DNA of 64,000 nt, taken from the NCBI GenBank assembly GCA_016787525.1, contig JAEUUP010000018.1, positions 93,488 through 157,487 of the forward strand, in the 5' to 3' direction. Positions 28,196 through 37,158 of this stretch are shown here, in pieces. This stretch comes from Saprospiraceae bacterium. GTDB taxonomy: Bacteria > Bacteroidota > Bacteroidia > Chitinophagales > Saprospiraceae. Position 1 is the first letter of the stretch. Every line of letters starts with the position of its first letter. A program made the translations under genes and the position numbers. The notes beneath the pieces are model-generated. The model saw only the letters and a program-made list of their open reading frames with translations, was not told where the DNA came from and made no database searches.

Positions 28196-28882
28196 ATGAG
28201 ATGCTATACACTTATTTTCTGCCTACTTTTAGGACGGACTCTACTGGCCCAAGATTTTTCTTTTGACCGAACATTGGTGTCGAAAGAGGAAATGGATTCT
28301 TTGAGAAAAGGCATTGCTTCTCCTTACCTCAAAGCCAAAATAGAAGCTTCATTCAAGCGGCAGCAAACTCACAGAGATAGTTTTATCCAAACGCGTATCA
28401 TCAACAAACCCATTCCAGACTTTGACGCACGCGACACATCTGGGCTGATACACCGCCCTTCGATGTATTTAGGTCGTGTGTGGGTTGTGCATTTTTGGCA
28501 TTTTTGGGACAATTCATTCCAATATGAGATACCCAGTTTGAATAATCTGATTGATTCATTGCATGGCGAAGGGGTAGAAGTATTGTCATTTTTAAGTTAT
28601 GAATTGGGTGAAAGCGAGCGAAAGTATCTGCAAAATCAACCGATTCATTTTCCGCTTGTCGAAAATGCCTACAAATTTGGTAATGAGTTTTTTGGGCAAT
28701 TTTTTCCACGTCCATTCTTGGGCATTATTGACAAAAAAGGTATCTGCCGTTATTTTTATGATGGAAATAAATTGCATTTAGGTTTCAAATATGGCCACCG
28801 AAATGAGTTGTTAGAGGAAAATAAACGCAATCAACCCACCTATGACTTCATGGAAAAGGTAAAAATATTACTCAAAGAGTGA
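28196..28882 (+). CDS. Secreted thioredoxin-fold (AhpC/TlpA-like) protein without catalytic cysteines
   Basis: 228 residues with a signal peptide (ending TLLAQ). The redoxin fold is visible from about residue 65: PIPDFDARDTSGLIHRP, the strand WVVHFWHFWDNSFQYEIPSL, then GVEVLSFLSYE and PRPFLGIIDKKGICRYF. At the position where TlpA/thioredoxins have WCxxC, this protein has FWDNSF, so it cannot do the usual disulphide chemistry. It is probably periplasmic and may bind a partner rather than catalyse. The function is not known. It lies between pgk and an MFS gene, in the same orientation as both. Confidence 0.7.
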   Translation: MRCYTLIFCLLLGRTLLAQDFSFDRTLVSKEEMDSLRKGIASPYLKAKIEASFKRQQTHRDSFIQTRIINKPIPDFDARDTSGLIHRPSMYLGRVWVVHFWHFWDNSFQYEIPSLNNLIDSLHGEGVEVLSFLSYELGESERKYLQNQPIHFPLVENAYKFGNEFFGQFFPRPFLGIIDKKGICRYFYDGNKLHLGFKYGHRNELLEENKRNQPTYDFMEKVKILLKE

Positions 28883-28891
28883 AAGAGTTAC

Positions 28892-28899
28892 TAACTTTG
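28892..28899 (+). promoter_or_regulatory. Putative promoter -7 box TAACTTTG abutting the MFS gene
   Basis: TAACTTTG matches TAnnTTTG and ends 7 bp before the ATG, so transcription would begin at or next to the start codon (a leaderless or near-leaderless mRNA). Confidence 0.4.
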
Positions 28900-28906
28900 C
28901 GCTCAA

Positions 28907-30073
28907 ATGACAACTCTCACAACTACTCAACTGCTCTACAATCTGCCCTTTTTACTGCTTTGTGCCAGTAATTTCTTTTTCTCTGCCAGTTTCCAAATGC
29001 TCATTCCCGAATTGCCTGACCATCTGACATCGTTGGGCGGAGCTGATTACAAGGGTTATATCATCGCTCTTTTCACACTCACAGCAGGTATCAGTCGCCC
29101 ATTCAGTGGTAAATTGACGGATACCGTTGGTCGTGTCCCCATTATGGTTTTTGGCTCGTTGGTGTGCGTATTGTGCAGTGCGTTTTATCCATTTATGACT
29201 ACCATTTTTGGCTTTCTTTTATTGCGTTTGTGCCATGGTTTTTCGACAGGATTCAAGCCGACAGCCACAGCCGCTTATGTAGCAGATGTGGTCAGCATAG
29301 AGCGTCGCGGCGAGGCTATGTCAGCCATTGGCATCAGTAGCAGTATTGGTTACAGTATTGGCCCTGTGTTTGGTAGTTGGATTACTGAGGGGTTCGGCTT
29401 CACGGGTTTGTGTGTGTTGTCGTCCGTCTCAGCACTTTTGTCAGTTGTGATTCTGGTTAGGAATATGGAAGAAACACTCACTGAACGTCAACCATTTTCA
29501 TTAAAACTATTGAAAATCAATCGTTTCGACATTTTTTCGATAGCAGCGATGCCCACTTTTATTGTGCAGTTTTTAGTGTCATTTGCCTCAGGTGCAAGTT
29601 TAACACTCATACCCGATTACTCCAAGCAAATAGGTATCGCCAACAAAGGCTTGTTTTTTGCAGTTTTTACAGCTGCTTCGTTGGTCATTCGTTTGGTTGC
29701 CAGTAAATCTTCTGATAAATATGGACGCGTGATCGTGTTGCGTTGGGCAACTTTGACTACGATTGTTTCCATGACCATCCTCGCTTTTTTTCCGACCTAT
29801 TGGGCATTTATTTTGGCTTCCATTATCTATGGCATCGGTTGGGGATTGAGTACGCCCACTTTGCAGGCTTGGGCAGTTGACCTTGTGTCGCAAGAAAACA
29901 GGGGCAGGGGATTAGCGACTATGTTCATTGCACTTGAAGCGGGTATTGGCTTTGGGGCATGGGCATCACAAGAGTTGTATCGCAACGACCCTTTGAAAAT
30001 GAGCTTACCTTTTCAAGTATCTGCATGTATGGCGGTTTTAGCCTTGATTTATCTGTTTTTTCGTAAAAAATAA
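28907..30073 (+). CDS. MFS transporter
   Basis: 388 residues, about 12 transmembrane helices. The loop between helices 2 and 3 has the MFS motif A-like GKLTDTVGRVP, and GFSTGFKPTATAAYVADVVSIERRGEAM is a typical helix 4-5 region of the drug/sugar-type major facilitator superfamily. It is an inner-membrane proton-coupled transporter; the substrate is not known. An iterated-word copy encodes ITEGFG in the helix 5-6 region. It is followed by a terminator hairpin. Confidence 0.85.
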   Translation: MTTLTTTQLLYNLPFLLLCASNFFFSASFQMLIPELPDHLTSLGGADYKGYIIALFTLTAGISRPFSGKLTDTVGRVPIMVFGSLVCVLCSAFYPFMTTIFGFLLLRLCHGFSTGFKPTATAAYVADVVSIERRGEAMSAIGISSSIGYSIGPVFGSWITEGFGFTGLCVLSSVSALLSVVILVRNMEETLTERQPFSLKLLKINRFDIFSIAAMPTFIVQFLVSFASGASLTLIPDYSKQIGIANKGLFFAVFTAASLVIRLVASKSSDKYGRVIVLRWATLTTIVSMTILAFFPTYWAFILASIIYGIGWGLSTPTLQAWAVDLVSQENRGRGLATMFIALEAGIGFGAWASQELYRNDPLKMSLPFQVSACMAVLALIYLFFRKK

Positions 30074-30079
30074 TACGAA

Positions 30080-30123
30080 AAAATGCTGAAAACTTGTACC
30101 AAACCATGCGTTTTCGGCATTTT
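30080..30123 (+). terminator. Terminator after the MFS gene
   Basis: A 14-bp stem with one wobble (AAAATGCTGAAAAC, 30080-30093, with GTTTTCGGCATTTT, 30110-30123) followed by TTG; TTTT lies within the right arm. Confidence 0.6.
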
Positions 30124-30159
30124 TGTTGCCTAAGAACAATATAAGCGGCACTTTTATGT

Positions 30160-30167
30160 TATTTTTG
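30160..30167 (+). promoter_or_regulatory. Putative promoter -7 box TATTTTTG
   Basis: TATTTTTG fits TAnnTTTG, 33 bp before the ATG of the arginase-fold gene. Confidence 0.5.
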
Positions 30168-30200
30168 CTGACTAACATTGATAAATAACACTTTCTTTTT

Positions 30201-31301
30201 ATGTTCAATCATTGGCTAAAACCACTTTCTGCGGATTTGTTTTCTGACCTCGAAGCATGGCATTTCGGACGTAAAATTGCCATTCATACTGAGGGGGTAG
30301 ATTTGGATTTGAGTAATACCCAAATTGCACTCATTGGTATCCATGAGGCAGAAGCAGATGCCATGCGTTCTTTTTTATACACATTGAGCTTTCCTTTCTC
30401 ACAAATTAAAATTACGGATTTGGGTAATTTGCGCAAGCAAGATGCCTCATTTATGATACCACTTTTGACTGAATTGTTGCAAGGAGATATTGTACCCATC
30501 CTCATCGGTCAGTCCGAAAAATTCACTTTGCCTCAATTTCAAGCTTTTCATGCCCGTAAAAATTCTGTTAATCTTGCTATCATTGATGAAAAAATACGTT
30601 TCTATCCTTCGCCAAAAGCGGAAGCGCAATTTTTGCAATCTATTTTGGAAGATAGTTACCTTTTCAATTTGAGTTTTATTGGTTTTCAGTCGCATTTCAC
30701 AGACCCCTCAGTATTCAGCCTCTTAGAAAAACGCCATTTCGAGTTGGTACGCCTCGGTAAATTGCGGTCAGCTATCGAGGACATCGAACCCATTATTCGA
30801 GATGCAGACTTGGTGAGCTTTAGTTTAGCAGCCTTGAAAATGAGCGACGCTCCTGGACAAATCAAAGGTTCGCCCAGTGGTTTGACCTCCGAGGAAGCCT
30901 GTCAAGTGGCTCGCTATGCGGGTATGAGCGACAAATTGACGAGTTTTGGCATCTTTGGCTATCACAAAAACCACGACAGTCTCGACCAAACGACAGCACA
31001 AACCGTCGCTCAGATGATTTGGTATTTCGTGGATGGTTTTTACAACCGAAAACAAGATTTTCCGATTCAAAAAGCATTCAATCAACTCACACAATATATC
31101 GTACAAGTCAAAACCTTCGACGAGCGCATCGTTTTCTGGCGAAGCAACAAAAGTGGGCGTTGGTGGATGGAAATTCCAGTGAAAACACGCAAAAAACACG
31201 TGCGTCACCGCTTAATTCCTTGCTCTTATAATGACTATTTACAAGCTTGCCAAGATGATTTGCCAGAGCGTTTAGTGTTTGCTTATCAACGGTTTATGTA
31301 G
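30201..31301 (+). CDS. Arginase/formimidoylglutamase-fold protein, metal site degenerate
   Basis: 366 residues. The order of segments matches ureohydrolases (IALIGIHEAEADAMR; a PILIGQSEKFTLPQ strand; VNLAIIDEKIRF; LVSFSLAALKMSDAPG; GLTSEEACQVARYAG), and the spacing equals the family's. However, the manganese ligands are gone: GGDHS is replaced by IGQSEKF, DAHxD by DEKIRF and SxDxDxxDP by SFSLAALKMSDAPG. I infer a non-catalytic pseudoenzyme. Similar proteins are usually annotated as formimidoylglutamase in Bacteroidota, but that reaction seems unlikely here. Two word copies lie in it, encoding HTEGV and DPSVFS. It is upstream of the sigma gene but separated by a hairpin. Confidence 0.7.
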   Translation: MFNHWLKPLSADLFSDLEAWHFGRKIAIHTEGVDLDLSNTQIALIGIHEAEADAMRSFLYTLSFPFSQIKITDLGNLRKQDASFMIPLLTELLQGDIVPILIGQSEKFTLPQFQAFHARKNSVNLAIIDEKIRFYPSPKAEAQFLQSILEDSYLFNLSFIGFQSHFTDPSVFSLLEKRHFELVRLGKLRSAIEDIEPIIRDADLVSFSLAALKMSDAPGQIKGSPSGLTSEEACQVARYAGMSDKLTSFGIFGYHKNHDSLDQTTAQTVAQMIWYFVDGFYNRKQDFPIQKAFNQLTQYIVQVKTFDERIVFWRSNKSGRWWMEIPVKTRKKHVRHRLIPCSYNDYLQACQDDLPERLVFAYQRFM

Positions 31302-31408
31302 TTGATAAAAAGTGTATTCTCGCTTCAGAACTTTGGTGTAAAACTTTTTGAGCGTTTCGTCAAAAAAAAATCCGATATTCAAGCAGCGTATTTGGCAGAT
31401 ACAGCATC

Positions 31409-31445
31409 TCGGTTTATATGTCCGAGAACCGATTTAATTTTTTTT
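31409..31445 (+). terminator. Possible terminator before the sigma gene
   Basis: TCGGTT pairs with AACCGA around a short loop, or alternatively TCTCGG with CCGAGA, followed by a T-rich run (TTTAATTTTTTTT). It lies in the 185-bp gap between the arginase-fold gene and the sigma gene. Confidence 0.4.
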
Positions 31446-31486
31446 ACTATCATTTACACCGAGAATCAAAAACTTAACCAAAGAAC

Positions 31487-32023
31487 GTGACGGAATTCGA
31501 ACTCATACAAGGTTGCCTCAACGAAGACCGACGTGCGCAACGAGAACTATTCAGCCGCTATGCGGGGAAGATGATGACCGTTTGCTTACGTTATGCCCGC
31601 CACAGAATGGAAGCAGAAGACCTATTGCAAGATGCTTTTATAAAAATTTTTGATAACATACAATCCTTTGAAGGTAAAGGTTCTTTCGAGGGATGGATTC
31701 GTCGAATCGTGGTCAATACGGCTTTGAAAAACATATCCAAACACTCTTTTCAGAAAGAAGGAATTGGGCTGGACAATGTAGTTGAGACGTGGGAGGACCC
31801 CTCAGTATTTTCACAACTTTCGGAGCAAGAGTTGATTTCTATGATTTCAGGTTTGCCAAATGGTTATCGGATTTGTTTCAATTTATATGTGATTGAAGGT
31901 TTTAGCCATCGTGAAATTGCCGAAATGCTCGATATTGAAGAAAGCACATCGCGCTCTCAATTGGTAAAAGCTCGCAATATGCTGCAAAACATGGTTCTCA
32001 AATCTCAAAAAGTGACAAAATGA
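31487..32023 (+). CDS. ECF-type RNA polymerase sigma factor
   Basis: 178 residues from a GTG start; the family's usual N-terminus (TEFELIQGCLNEDRRAQRELFSRYA) begins at this codon. Region 2 is GKMMTVCLRYARHRMEAEDLLQDAFIKIF, and region 4 includes GYRICFNLYVIEGFSHREIAEMLDIEESTSRSQL. It directs RNA polymerase to a small regulon, usually under control of an anti-sigma factor encoded next to it. Its stop overlaps the start of the next gene (ATGA), so the two are translationally coupled. An iterated-word copy between the regions encodes EDPSVFSQ. Confidence 0.9.
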   Translation: MTEFELIQGCLNEDRRAQRELFSRYAGKMMTVCLRYARHRMEAEDLLQDAFIKIFDNIQSFEGKGSFEGWIRRIVVNTALKNISKHSFQKEGIGLDNVVETWEDPSVFSQLSEQELISMISGLPNGYRICFNLYVIEGFSHREIAEMLDIEESTSRSQLVKARNMLQNMVLKSQKVTK

Positions 32024-33792
32024 GTGAAGATTTACATAAATACAGAGATTTTTTCAAGGAAAAATTGGAAAATCACGAGTCAGAAGTGCCTGAGAACTTG
32101 TTCGATGCTTTGATGAATAAGCGCAATCAGACGGATACACCGCCTTCTGAAAAGGCTTATAATGCTTTTTTTCAAGAAAAATTGAGCAATTTTGAGTCCG
32201 ATGTACCCGAAAACTTATTCAGTAAACTCTTACGCGAGCGTGAAGGTACGGACGAGTCCGTCTCGGATGCCTCTATTCGCGAACGTATTTTGGACCACGA
32301 GACACCTGTTGCACAGCATATTTTTGAGGAGATGATGGTTGAGCGCGACCGTCGCCGTCGGGCTTTGATTTGGCGTTCTGCGGCAGCTTTGTTGTTATTG
32401 TTGACAGCTTATTTTCTATATGTGAATAAAGATGAAAAGAATAAAACAGAAATAAACACCCCCCTCAGTACAGAGCTTGAAAAAACTCAAGCTTTGCAAA
32501 AAAGCATTGATAATCAAAGTAATAAGGCAACTAAAATAACCGTATCCGAAGGCGAATGGGCTGTTGATTCTAAAGTTTCAAACAACAGTAGCACAGTTTT
32601 GGCGGAAAATGAGAACTCATTAGCAATTAATAAAAAGTCAATCATTACAAATCAAACAAAAAACAACCCATCACCAACGAATCATTCACCAGTCAGCAAT
32701 AAATTAAAAAATTCCCATAACACGGTTTCCAATTCGGCACATTCTATCACTGAACACACTGCCATACAGCAAGTTATAATCCCTTCAACGTCTTATTCTT
32801 TAAATTCTACCGTGGCAGCAGTTGAGACACCCATCAATAACTCAAATGTTGAACAAGGAGCATCGCAGACCGTAGGCGACAGATTTGACGAAAAAGTAAA
32901 GACGGTTAGCGATGCTCAACGTTTAATATCAAGTTCTAATTTGCCTGAGTTTGACCATTTGGCAATTTTTCAAATAAAAAATATTGCTGTTCCAAATAAT
33001 AAAAAGGAGAATCCATGCGCACCCGATCCGAATATGGGCTGCCCCACTTTTGGTCAAAAACGCAGGTCAGGTGGCGAAAAATCCATCTATATTGATGTTT
33101 TTGGCGCGCCTGAATATGCTTTTCGCCGATTGACTGAAAACTTACCAGAAATGACGACTTATCTGCGAGTCAGAGACTCTGTCGAAAGTCCTTGGTATGC
33201 TTTCAGTGCAGGCACACGTGTGTCGGTGGTTTTTAAGAATGGATTAAGTTTGCGAACAGGCTTGACTTATGGGCAAATCAATGAAACAGCAGTTTTTGAC
33301 AGCCTTGGCATCGGCAAAAAAAACATCTTAGAAGAATATATTCCACGGACAGGCGGAGGTGTTGACACGATTCGTAAAACAGAAATCGTCAGCGGTATAT
33401 TCCGTTCAACCTATTACAACCGTTATCGCTCAATTGATATTCCTTTGCAAATAGGTATGGAGTTTCCATTGAACGATTACTGGACGTTCAGCGTCAATGG
33501 TGGTGTCAATTTCAATCTGAAAGCATGGCGCAAAGCCGATATTGTCAATGAAAAAGGAACACGAACCAACCTAACAAGTGGTTTTGGAGTGGAAAATCCT
33601 GTTTTTCGCAACTCCCTGGGAATCAGTGTTTTAGGTAGTATGTCCGCTTATCGTCAATTGACCAACCAACTGCAATTAGTCATCGAACCGTCTGTGAAGT
33701 ATGCTTTGCAACCTATCACACGCAGCGATTTTGCGTTGAAACAATCTTATACAAATATTGGCTTGATTCTCGGTCTGCGCTATCGTTTGTGA
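32020..33792 (+). CDS. Membrane protein with repeated N-terminal motif and C-terminal barrel-like domain (possible anti-sigma factor)
   Basis: 590 residues, overlapping the sigma gene by 4 bp. The N-terminus holds three related segments: YRDFFKEKLENHESEVPENLFDALM, YNAFFQEKLSNFESDVPENLFSKLL and IRERILDHETPVAQHIFEEMM. They precede one transmembrane helix (about 110-135). A low-complexity Asn/Ser/Thr-rich stretch follows (about 145-320), then a C-terminal domain with outer-membrane-barrel-like strands (about 345-590, ending in an aromatic or charged residue: LRYRL). I infer that the cytoplasmic repeats hold the sigma factor, a single helix crosses the inner membrane, and the far end reaches the periplasm or outer membrane. 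This order is odd, since a helix and a barrel in one chain face different membranes. Confidence 0.65.
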   Translation: MSEDLHKYRDFFKEKLENHESEVPENLFDALMNKRNQTDTPPSEKAYNAFFQEKLSNFESDVPENLFSKLLREREGTDESVSDASIRERILDHETPVAQHIFEEMMVERDRRRRALIWRSAAALLLLLTAYFLYVNKDEKNKTEINTPLSTELEKTQALQKSIDNQSNKATKITVSEGEWAVDSKVSNNSSTVLAENENSLAINKKSIITNQTKNNPSPTNHSPVSNKLKNSHNTVSNSAHSITEHTAIQQVIIPSTSYSLNSTVAAVETPINNSNVEQGASQTVGDRFDEKVKTVSDAQRLISSSNLPEFDHLAIFQIKNIAVPNNKKENPCAPDPNMGCPTFGQKRRSGGEKSIYIDVFGAPEYAFRRLTENLPEMTTYLRVRDSVESPWYAFSAGTRVSVVFKNGLSLRTGLTYGQINETAVFDSLGIGKKNILEEYIPRTGGGVDTIRKTEIVSGIFRSTYYNRYRSIDIPLQIGMEFPLNDYWTFSVNGGVNFNLKAWRKADIVNEKGTRTNLTSGFGVENPVFRNSLGISVLGSMSAYRQLTNQLQLVIEPSVKYALQPITRSDFALKQSYTNIGLILGLRYRL

Positions 33793-33955
33793 ACGGGTGA
33801 AAATTTTTAAAAATAACTTAAAACTTCTGCATTCCCAAGCAGCATTTTCACAACACATAGGCTCTATATAATAACGACAATTTAAAACACAGATAGTAGC
33901 TACTTGTCTTTCTTCAAATTGTTTTACTTTAATAGTCAATGACTTATACGTTTTT

Positions 33956-35011
33956 ATGAAAAGACATCGTAAAAAAATGAAAAATTTATCGTTCTACATA
34001 TTTGCTTTGATACTGATTTTTGTCGCCGCAAGCTGCAAGAAAGACAACACAGTTTTTATACCGACAGGAATTACAACAATCATAGAAAGTGATACGACTT
34101 GGGACAATGATTTACTATCAAAAAATAATCTATCAACCAATGTTTTGCCCCCCCTCAGTATTGAGAAGCTGGTCAGCCAGCTCAGTGCTGAACCAAAAAT
34201 TGATAGTTTTATTGCTGAGCAAGGTGGCATCATTACGCTTCCCGACAATATCACGGTTTCTATTCCTGCCAATGCTTGCGTGACCCAATTGAATAGGCTC
34301 TGTACTGGTAAACTACAAGCCACTTTGCTGATTTTGCGTAAAAAAGGAGACTTTATTTCTTACAATTTACCAACGTCATCCTCCAACAAGCAGTTGATTT
34401 CGGGCGGTGTGGTGATGTTCAGAGTCTTTCAAAATGGTCAAGAAGTGAAGTTAGCAACGGGAAAAACCATAAAAGTACGCTATTTGATGCCCGAACCTGA
34501 CCCACAAATGCAGCTTTTCGAGGGTAAAATTGATGGACGCTTCAAGTTCGATTGGCAAACTATTTCGTCGGTAGGCACAGGCGGTGTACGCCCGACTGTC
34601 ACCACTTGGTCAGATAGTTTCCAGTTGCGGCGAGGTTATGATATGGTTTTGGATAGGTTCGGCTTGATAAATTGTGATAAATTCGGTGGAGATACGACGA
34701 GTTTTAACAGTAAATTTTATGTTTCACTACCCGAAATATTCACAAATCTCAACACATCTATTTACGTGGCATTCAAAGATATGAATTCAGTTTTGGCACT
34801 TAATGGAGATGCGTCATCAAAAACTTTTACAACTTTAGGTCGTGGCTTACCTGTGGGTCGTGCGGTGACGGTTGTAGGGGTGAGTTTGATTCGAGACAAA
34901 TATTATTTTGCAAAAACGGATGTGACGATCCAAAATGCGACACAGACTATTCGTTTGACACCTACAACAGTCACGAAAGAAGGTCTAAAAGAATTACTGA
35001 ACAACCTTTAA
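33956..35011 (+). CDS. Hypothetical lipoprotein
   Basis: 351 residues (a start at 33977, MKNLSFYIF, is also possible). The signal ends IFVAASCKKD, a textbook Bacteroidota lipobox. The rest is beta-rich; ITLPDNITVSIPANAC near residue 93 resembles a ZU5-like or Ig-like strand pair, but I cannot assign a family. It follows the sigma/membrane-protein pair on the same strand after 163 bp and may be a target of that sigma factor. An iterated-word copy with seven C residues encodes PPLSIEKL, near residue 65. Confidence 0.6.
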   Translation: MKRHRKKMKNLSFYIFALILIFVAASCKKDNTVFIPTGITTIIESDTTWDNDLLSKNNLSTNVLPPLSIEKLVSQLSAEPKIDSFIAEQGGIITLPDNITVSIPANACVTQLNRLCTGKLQATLLILRKKGDFISYNLPTSSSNKQLISGGVVMFRVFQNGQEVKLATGKTIKVRYLMPEPDPQMQLFEGKIDGRFKFDWQTISSVGTGGVRPTVTTWSDSFQLRRGYDMVLDRFGLINCDKFGGDTTSFNSKFYVSLPEIFTNLNTSIYVAFKDMNSVLALNGDASSKTFTTLGRGLPVGRAVTVVGVSLIRDKYYFAKTDVTIQNATQTIRLTPTTVTKEGLKELLNNL

Positions 35012-35055
35012 AACAATAAAAATATTCTCATTCCTTCATGTTCTGAATATGGTCG

Positions 35056-35087
35056 AAGTCCTCGGTGTTTTAAACACACGAGGACTT
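35056..35087. terminator. Bidirectional terminator between convergent genes
   Basis: AAGTCCTCG and CGAGGACTT form a 9-bp stem with a small inner dyad (GTGTTTTAAACAC), followed by a T tract on the plus strand. It lies between the lipoprotein gene and the head-GIN gene. Confidence 0.65.
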
Positions 35088-35100
35088 TTTTGCTGACACA

Positions 35101-35901
35101 TTATTTTTTCTCAACTGACCCACTACCTGTCACTTTCGATTTTACTGAGGGGGGATTGCCCGCATAGTTGACATCGCCCGAACCTGTGATTTGAGCATCC
35201 ACACTTTCTGTGGCATGACAATGGATGTCACCCGAACCCGTTGTATTGGCTTCGACGGCTTTTGCAACAAACTCGTCTGCATCAATACCGCCAGAGCCAG
35301 TAATTTCAAAATGTGCTTTTTCGCCTTTGCCTTTGAGATTGAGGTCACCCGAACCAGTAACACTTGCGCTTGTTTCGGTCGCTGTTACTTGATTCAATTC
35401 GACTTCACCACTGCCACCGATTTCGATGTTCAGTTTTTGAGCCGTTAGACTTGTTGCCGCTTTGATATTGCCCGAGCCTGAAATTGAAACTGCCAAATTG
35501 TCTGAAGTCAACGCAGATTCGATGGTTATACTACCCGAGCCGCTGAGTGTAAGGCTGGATACTGAGGGGGTCTCAATGTAGAAATTGAGTTTATCGGTGC
35601 TGACATTCCAAGTGCCTTTTTTAAACGTCAGCTTCAAAATGCCATTTTCTACATTTGTTTCAACCAAATCAATGATATTTTTTTGGCTTTCGATGGTCAC
35701 TTTGTACTCAGAACCTTGTTTGATAAACACATCGCCAGAGCAAGCAAGGTCAATACCTTTGAAATCTTTTGCGTCGCGATTTTCTTTTTCGATATTTCCT
35801 TTGCCAACGACTTTTTTCATACCATCAACGACGCCCAAACCATCGTCGCACGAGCTGAGTAAAAACAAAAAAGCGCATGATACAAGAATGAAGTTTTTCA
35901 T
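35101..35901 (-). CDS. Head-GIN domain (DUF2807) lipoprotein
   Basis: 266 residues, signal ending FLLSSCDDG, so a lipoprotein. The rest is a DUF2807/head-GIN beta-helix with regularly repeated GSGxI and GSGDV turns (for example LSGSGSITIE, SGSGNIKA, TGSGDLNLKG, TGSGSVEKK). These domains build right-handed beta-helices at the cell surface and are often called putative auto-transporter adhesins, though their role is unproven. A related gene lies upstream at 36075-36887. Two word copies are inside, one coding ETPSVSSL and one coding NPPSVKSK. Confidence 0.8.
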   Translation of the reverse strand: MKNFILVSCAFLFLLSSCDDGLGVVDGMKKVVGKGNIEKENRDAKDFKGIDLACSGDVFIKQGSEYKVTIESQKNIIDLVETNVENGILKLTFKKGTWNVSTDKLNFYIETPSVSSLTLSGSGSITIESALTSDNLAVSISGSGNIKAATSLTAQKLNIEIGGSGEVELNQVTATETSASVTGSGDLNLKGKGEKAHFEITGSGGIDADEFVAKAVEANTTGSGDIHCHATESVDAQITGSGDVNYAGNPPSVKSKVTGSGSVEKK

Positions 35902-36019
35902 TTTTTTAGTTTTAAATGATGAAAGAATAATTTAGAACCCCGAATGACTGAGGGGGTGATTCTATAATAACTATTTGACAATATTGGTAAGTTTTAGGTT
36001 ACGAAAGGTAGAAAATAAA

Positions 36020-36050
36020 AGGTCGTAGAGGCATAAAACCTCGACGACCT
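36020..36050 (-). terminator. Terminator after the second head-GIN gene
   Basis: AGGTCGTaGAGG and CCTCgACGACCT form an 11-12 bp stem with one mismatch just downstream of the stop codon (minus strand), followed by TTTT on that strand. Confidence 0.6.
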
Positions 36051-36074
36051 CTTATTATTTATGGACGAATTTGT

Positions 36075-36887
36075 TTATTTCGATACAATATCACCGCTAC
36101 CCGAAACGCGTTTGTGAACAGTGGCAGGCTTGCCAGAATAACTAATATCGCCTGAACCGCTTATGGAAGCGTCCAACTCTTTCGACACATTGAGCGAAAT
36201 ATCGCCTGAACCACTGACACGGCACTGCGCTTTTTGCGCTTTCAAATTTTCGGCATTTAAGTCACCCGAACCACTGATACTGAGTTCGACAGATTCGACG
36301 CTGCCCGCCAAATCAATATCACCTGAGCCGCTGATACCGACATTTAAGTTATTGAATTTCAAATCGTTAAGGTCGAAATCACCTGAGCCACTGATGTTTA
36401 CGGTCAATTTTTCACCAGTCAAACCACTTTTTGAGCGCACATTGCCACTACCAGACATGCCCATGTAGCTGAACGAAGGTGCTTCAATATGTATTTTCAA
36501 CGGCTCTTTGTGATTGATTGAATAACCTTTTTCAAAGCCAATTTTGAGTGTGCCGTCCACAACTTCACATTTGACGAGAGCTATAATATTTTTTTGTCCT
36601 TCAATCGTCACATTGAAATTGCCAGAAGTTTGTTTAACCGTAATATCTGCGCTAATGCTGGATTTGAAACCTGTAAAATTTTTGACATCGCGCGTCTCGC
36701 TTACTGAGGGACCTTCGCCAACCACGCGTTCGCCGCCACCCCAGTTGTTCCAATTGTTGTAATTATAATTTTTGTTTTTAGTAGATTTTTTGGCTTCTTC
36801 TTTTTCTTTAATGGTTTCAGTTTGTTGTGCAACAGCAAAGTTTGTCAACAGCAAAAGTGCGAGTGCACCGAATAAGAGCTTTTTCAT
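36075..36887 (-). CDS. Head-GIN domain (DUF2807) secreted protein
   Basis: 270 residues with a signal peptide (ending TNFAVAQ), a short Lys/Asn-rich linker and a DUF2807 beta-helix with GSGD turns (SISGSGDLNAENL, VSGSGDISLNV, VSGSGDIVSK). It is paralogous to 35101-35901, but has a type I signal peptide instead of a lipobox and an Asn/Tyr/Trp-rich insert (NKNYNYNNWNNWGGG) near residue 37. Probably exported to the periplasm or surface; the role is unknown. A near-match of the iterated word (TACTGAGGGA, one base off) lies near 36701. Confidence 0.78.
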   Translation of the reverse strand: MKKLLFGALALLLLTNFAVAQQTETIKEKEEAKKSTKNKNYNYNNWNNWGGGERVVGEGPSVSETRDVKNFTGFKSSISADITVKQTSGNFNVTIEGQKNIIALVKCEVVDGTLKIGFEKGYSINHKEPLKIHIEAPSFSYMGMSGSGNVRSKSGLTGEKLTVNISGSGDFDLNDLKFNNLNVGISGSGDIDLAGSVESVELSISGSGDLNAENLKAQKAQCRVSGSGDISLNVSKELDASISGSGDISYSGKPATVHKRVSGSGDIVSK

Positions 36888-37158
36888 GATGAGCAGTTTT
36901 TATTTTGTTAAAAAAATGATTTTTATAAGACTGAATAAACAGACTCTGTATGACAACTCAAAGTTGCAAAACCCCTACGATTTTTTTCGTAGAATTAGCA
37001 ACTTTAACATTTGTTTTCTCAAAATAGTAAAAATAGGGTTTAGGTTTTTGAATTAAAACAGGTTTTGGGAGTTGTGAAAATTGAATAGGTGTTTGTAAAT
37101 CAATACTTTATATAAAATGCTCTTAATTTTGAACACCTTACAAGTGCGATACAACTTT

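Noticed and set aside
31302..31490. Small plus-strand frame (62 codons) between the arginase-fold and sigma genes
   Set aside because: It starts at a TTG, shows no protein-like composition, and overlaps the terminator hairpin and the sigma gene start.
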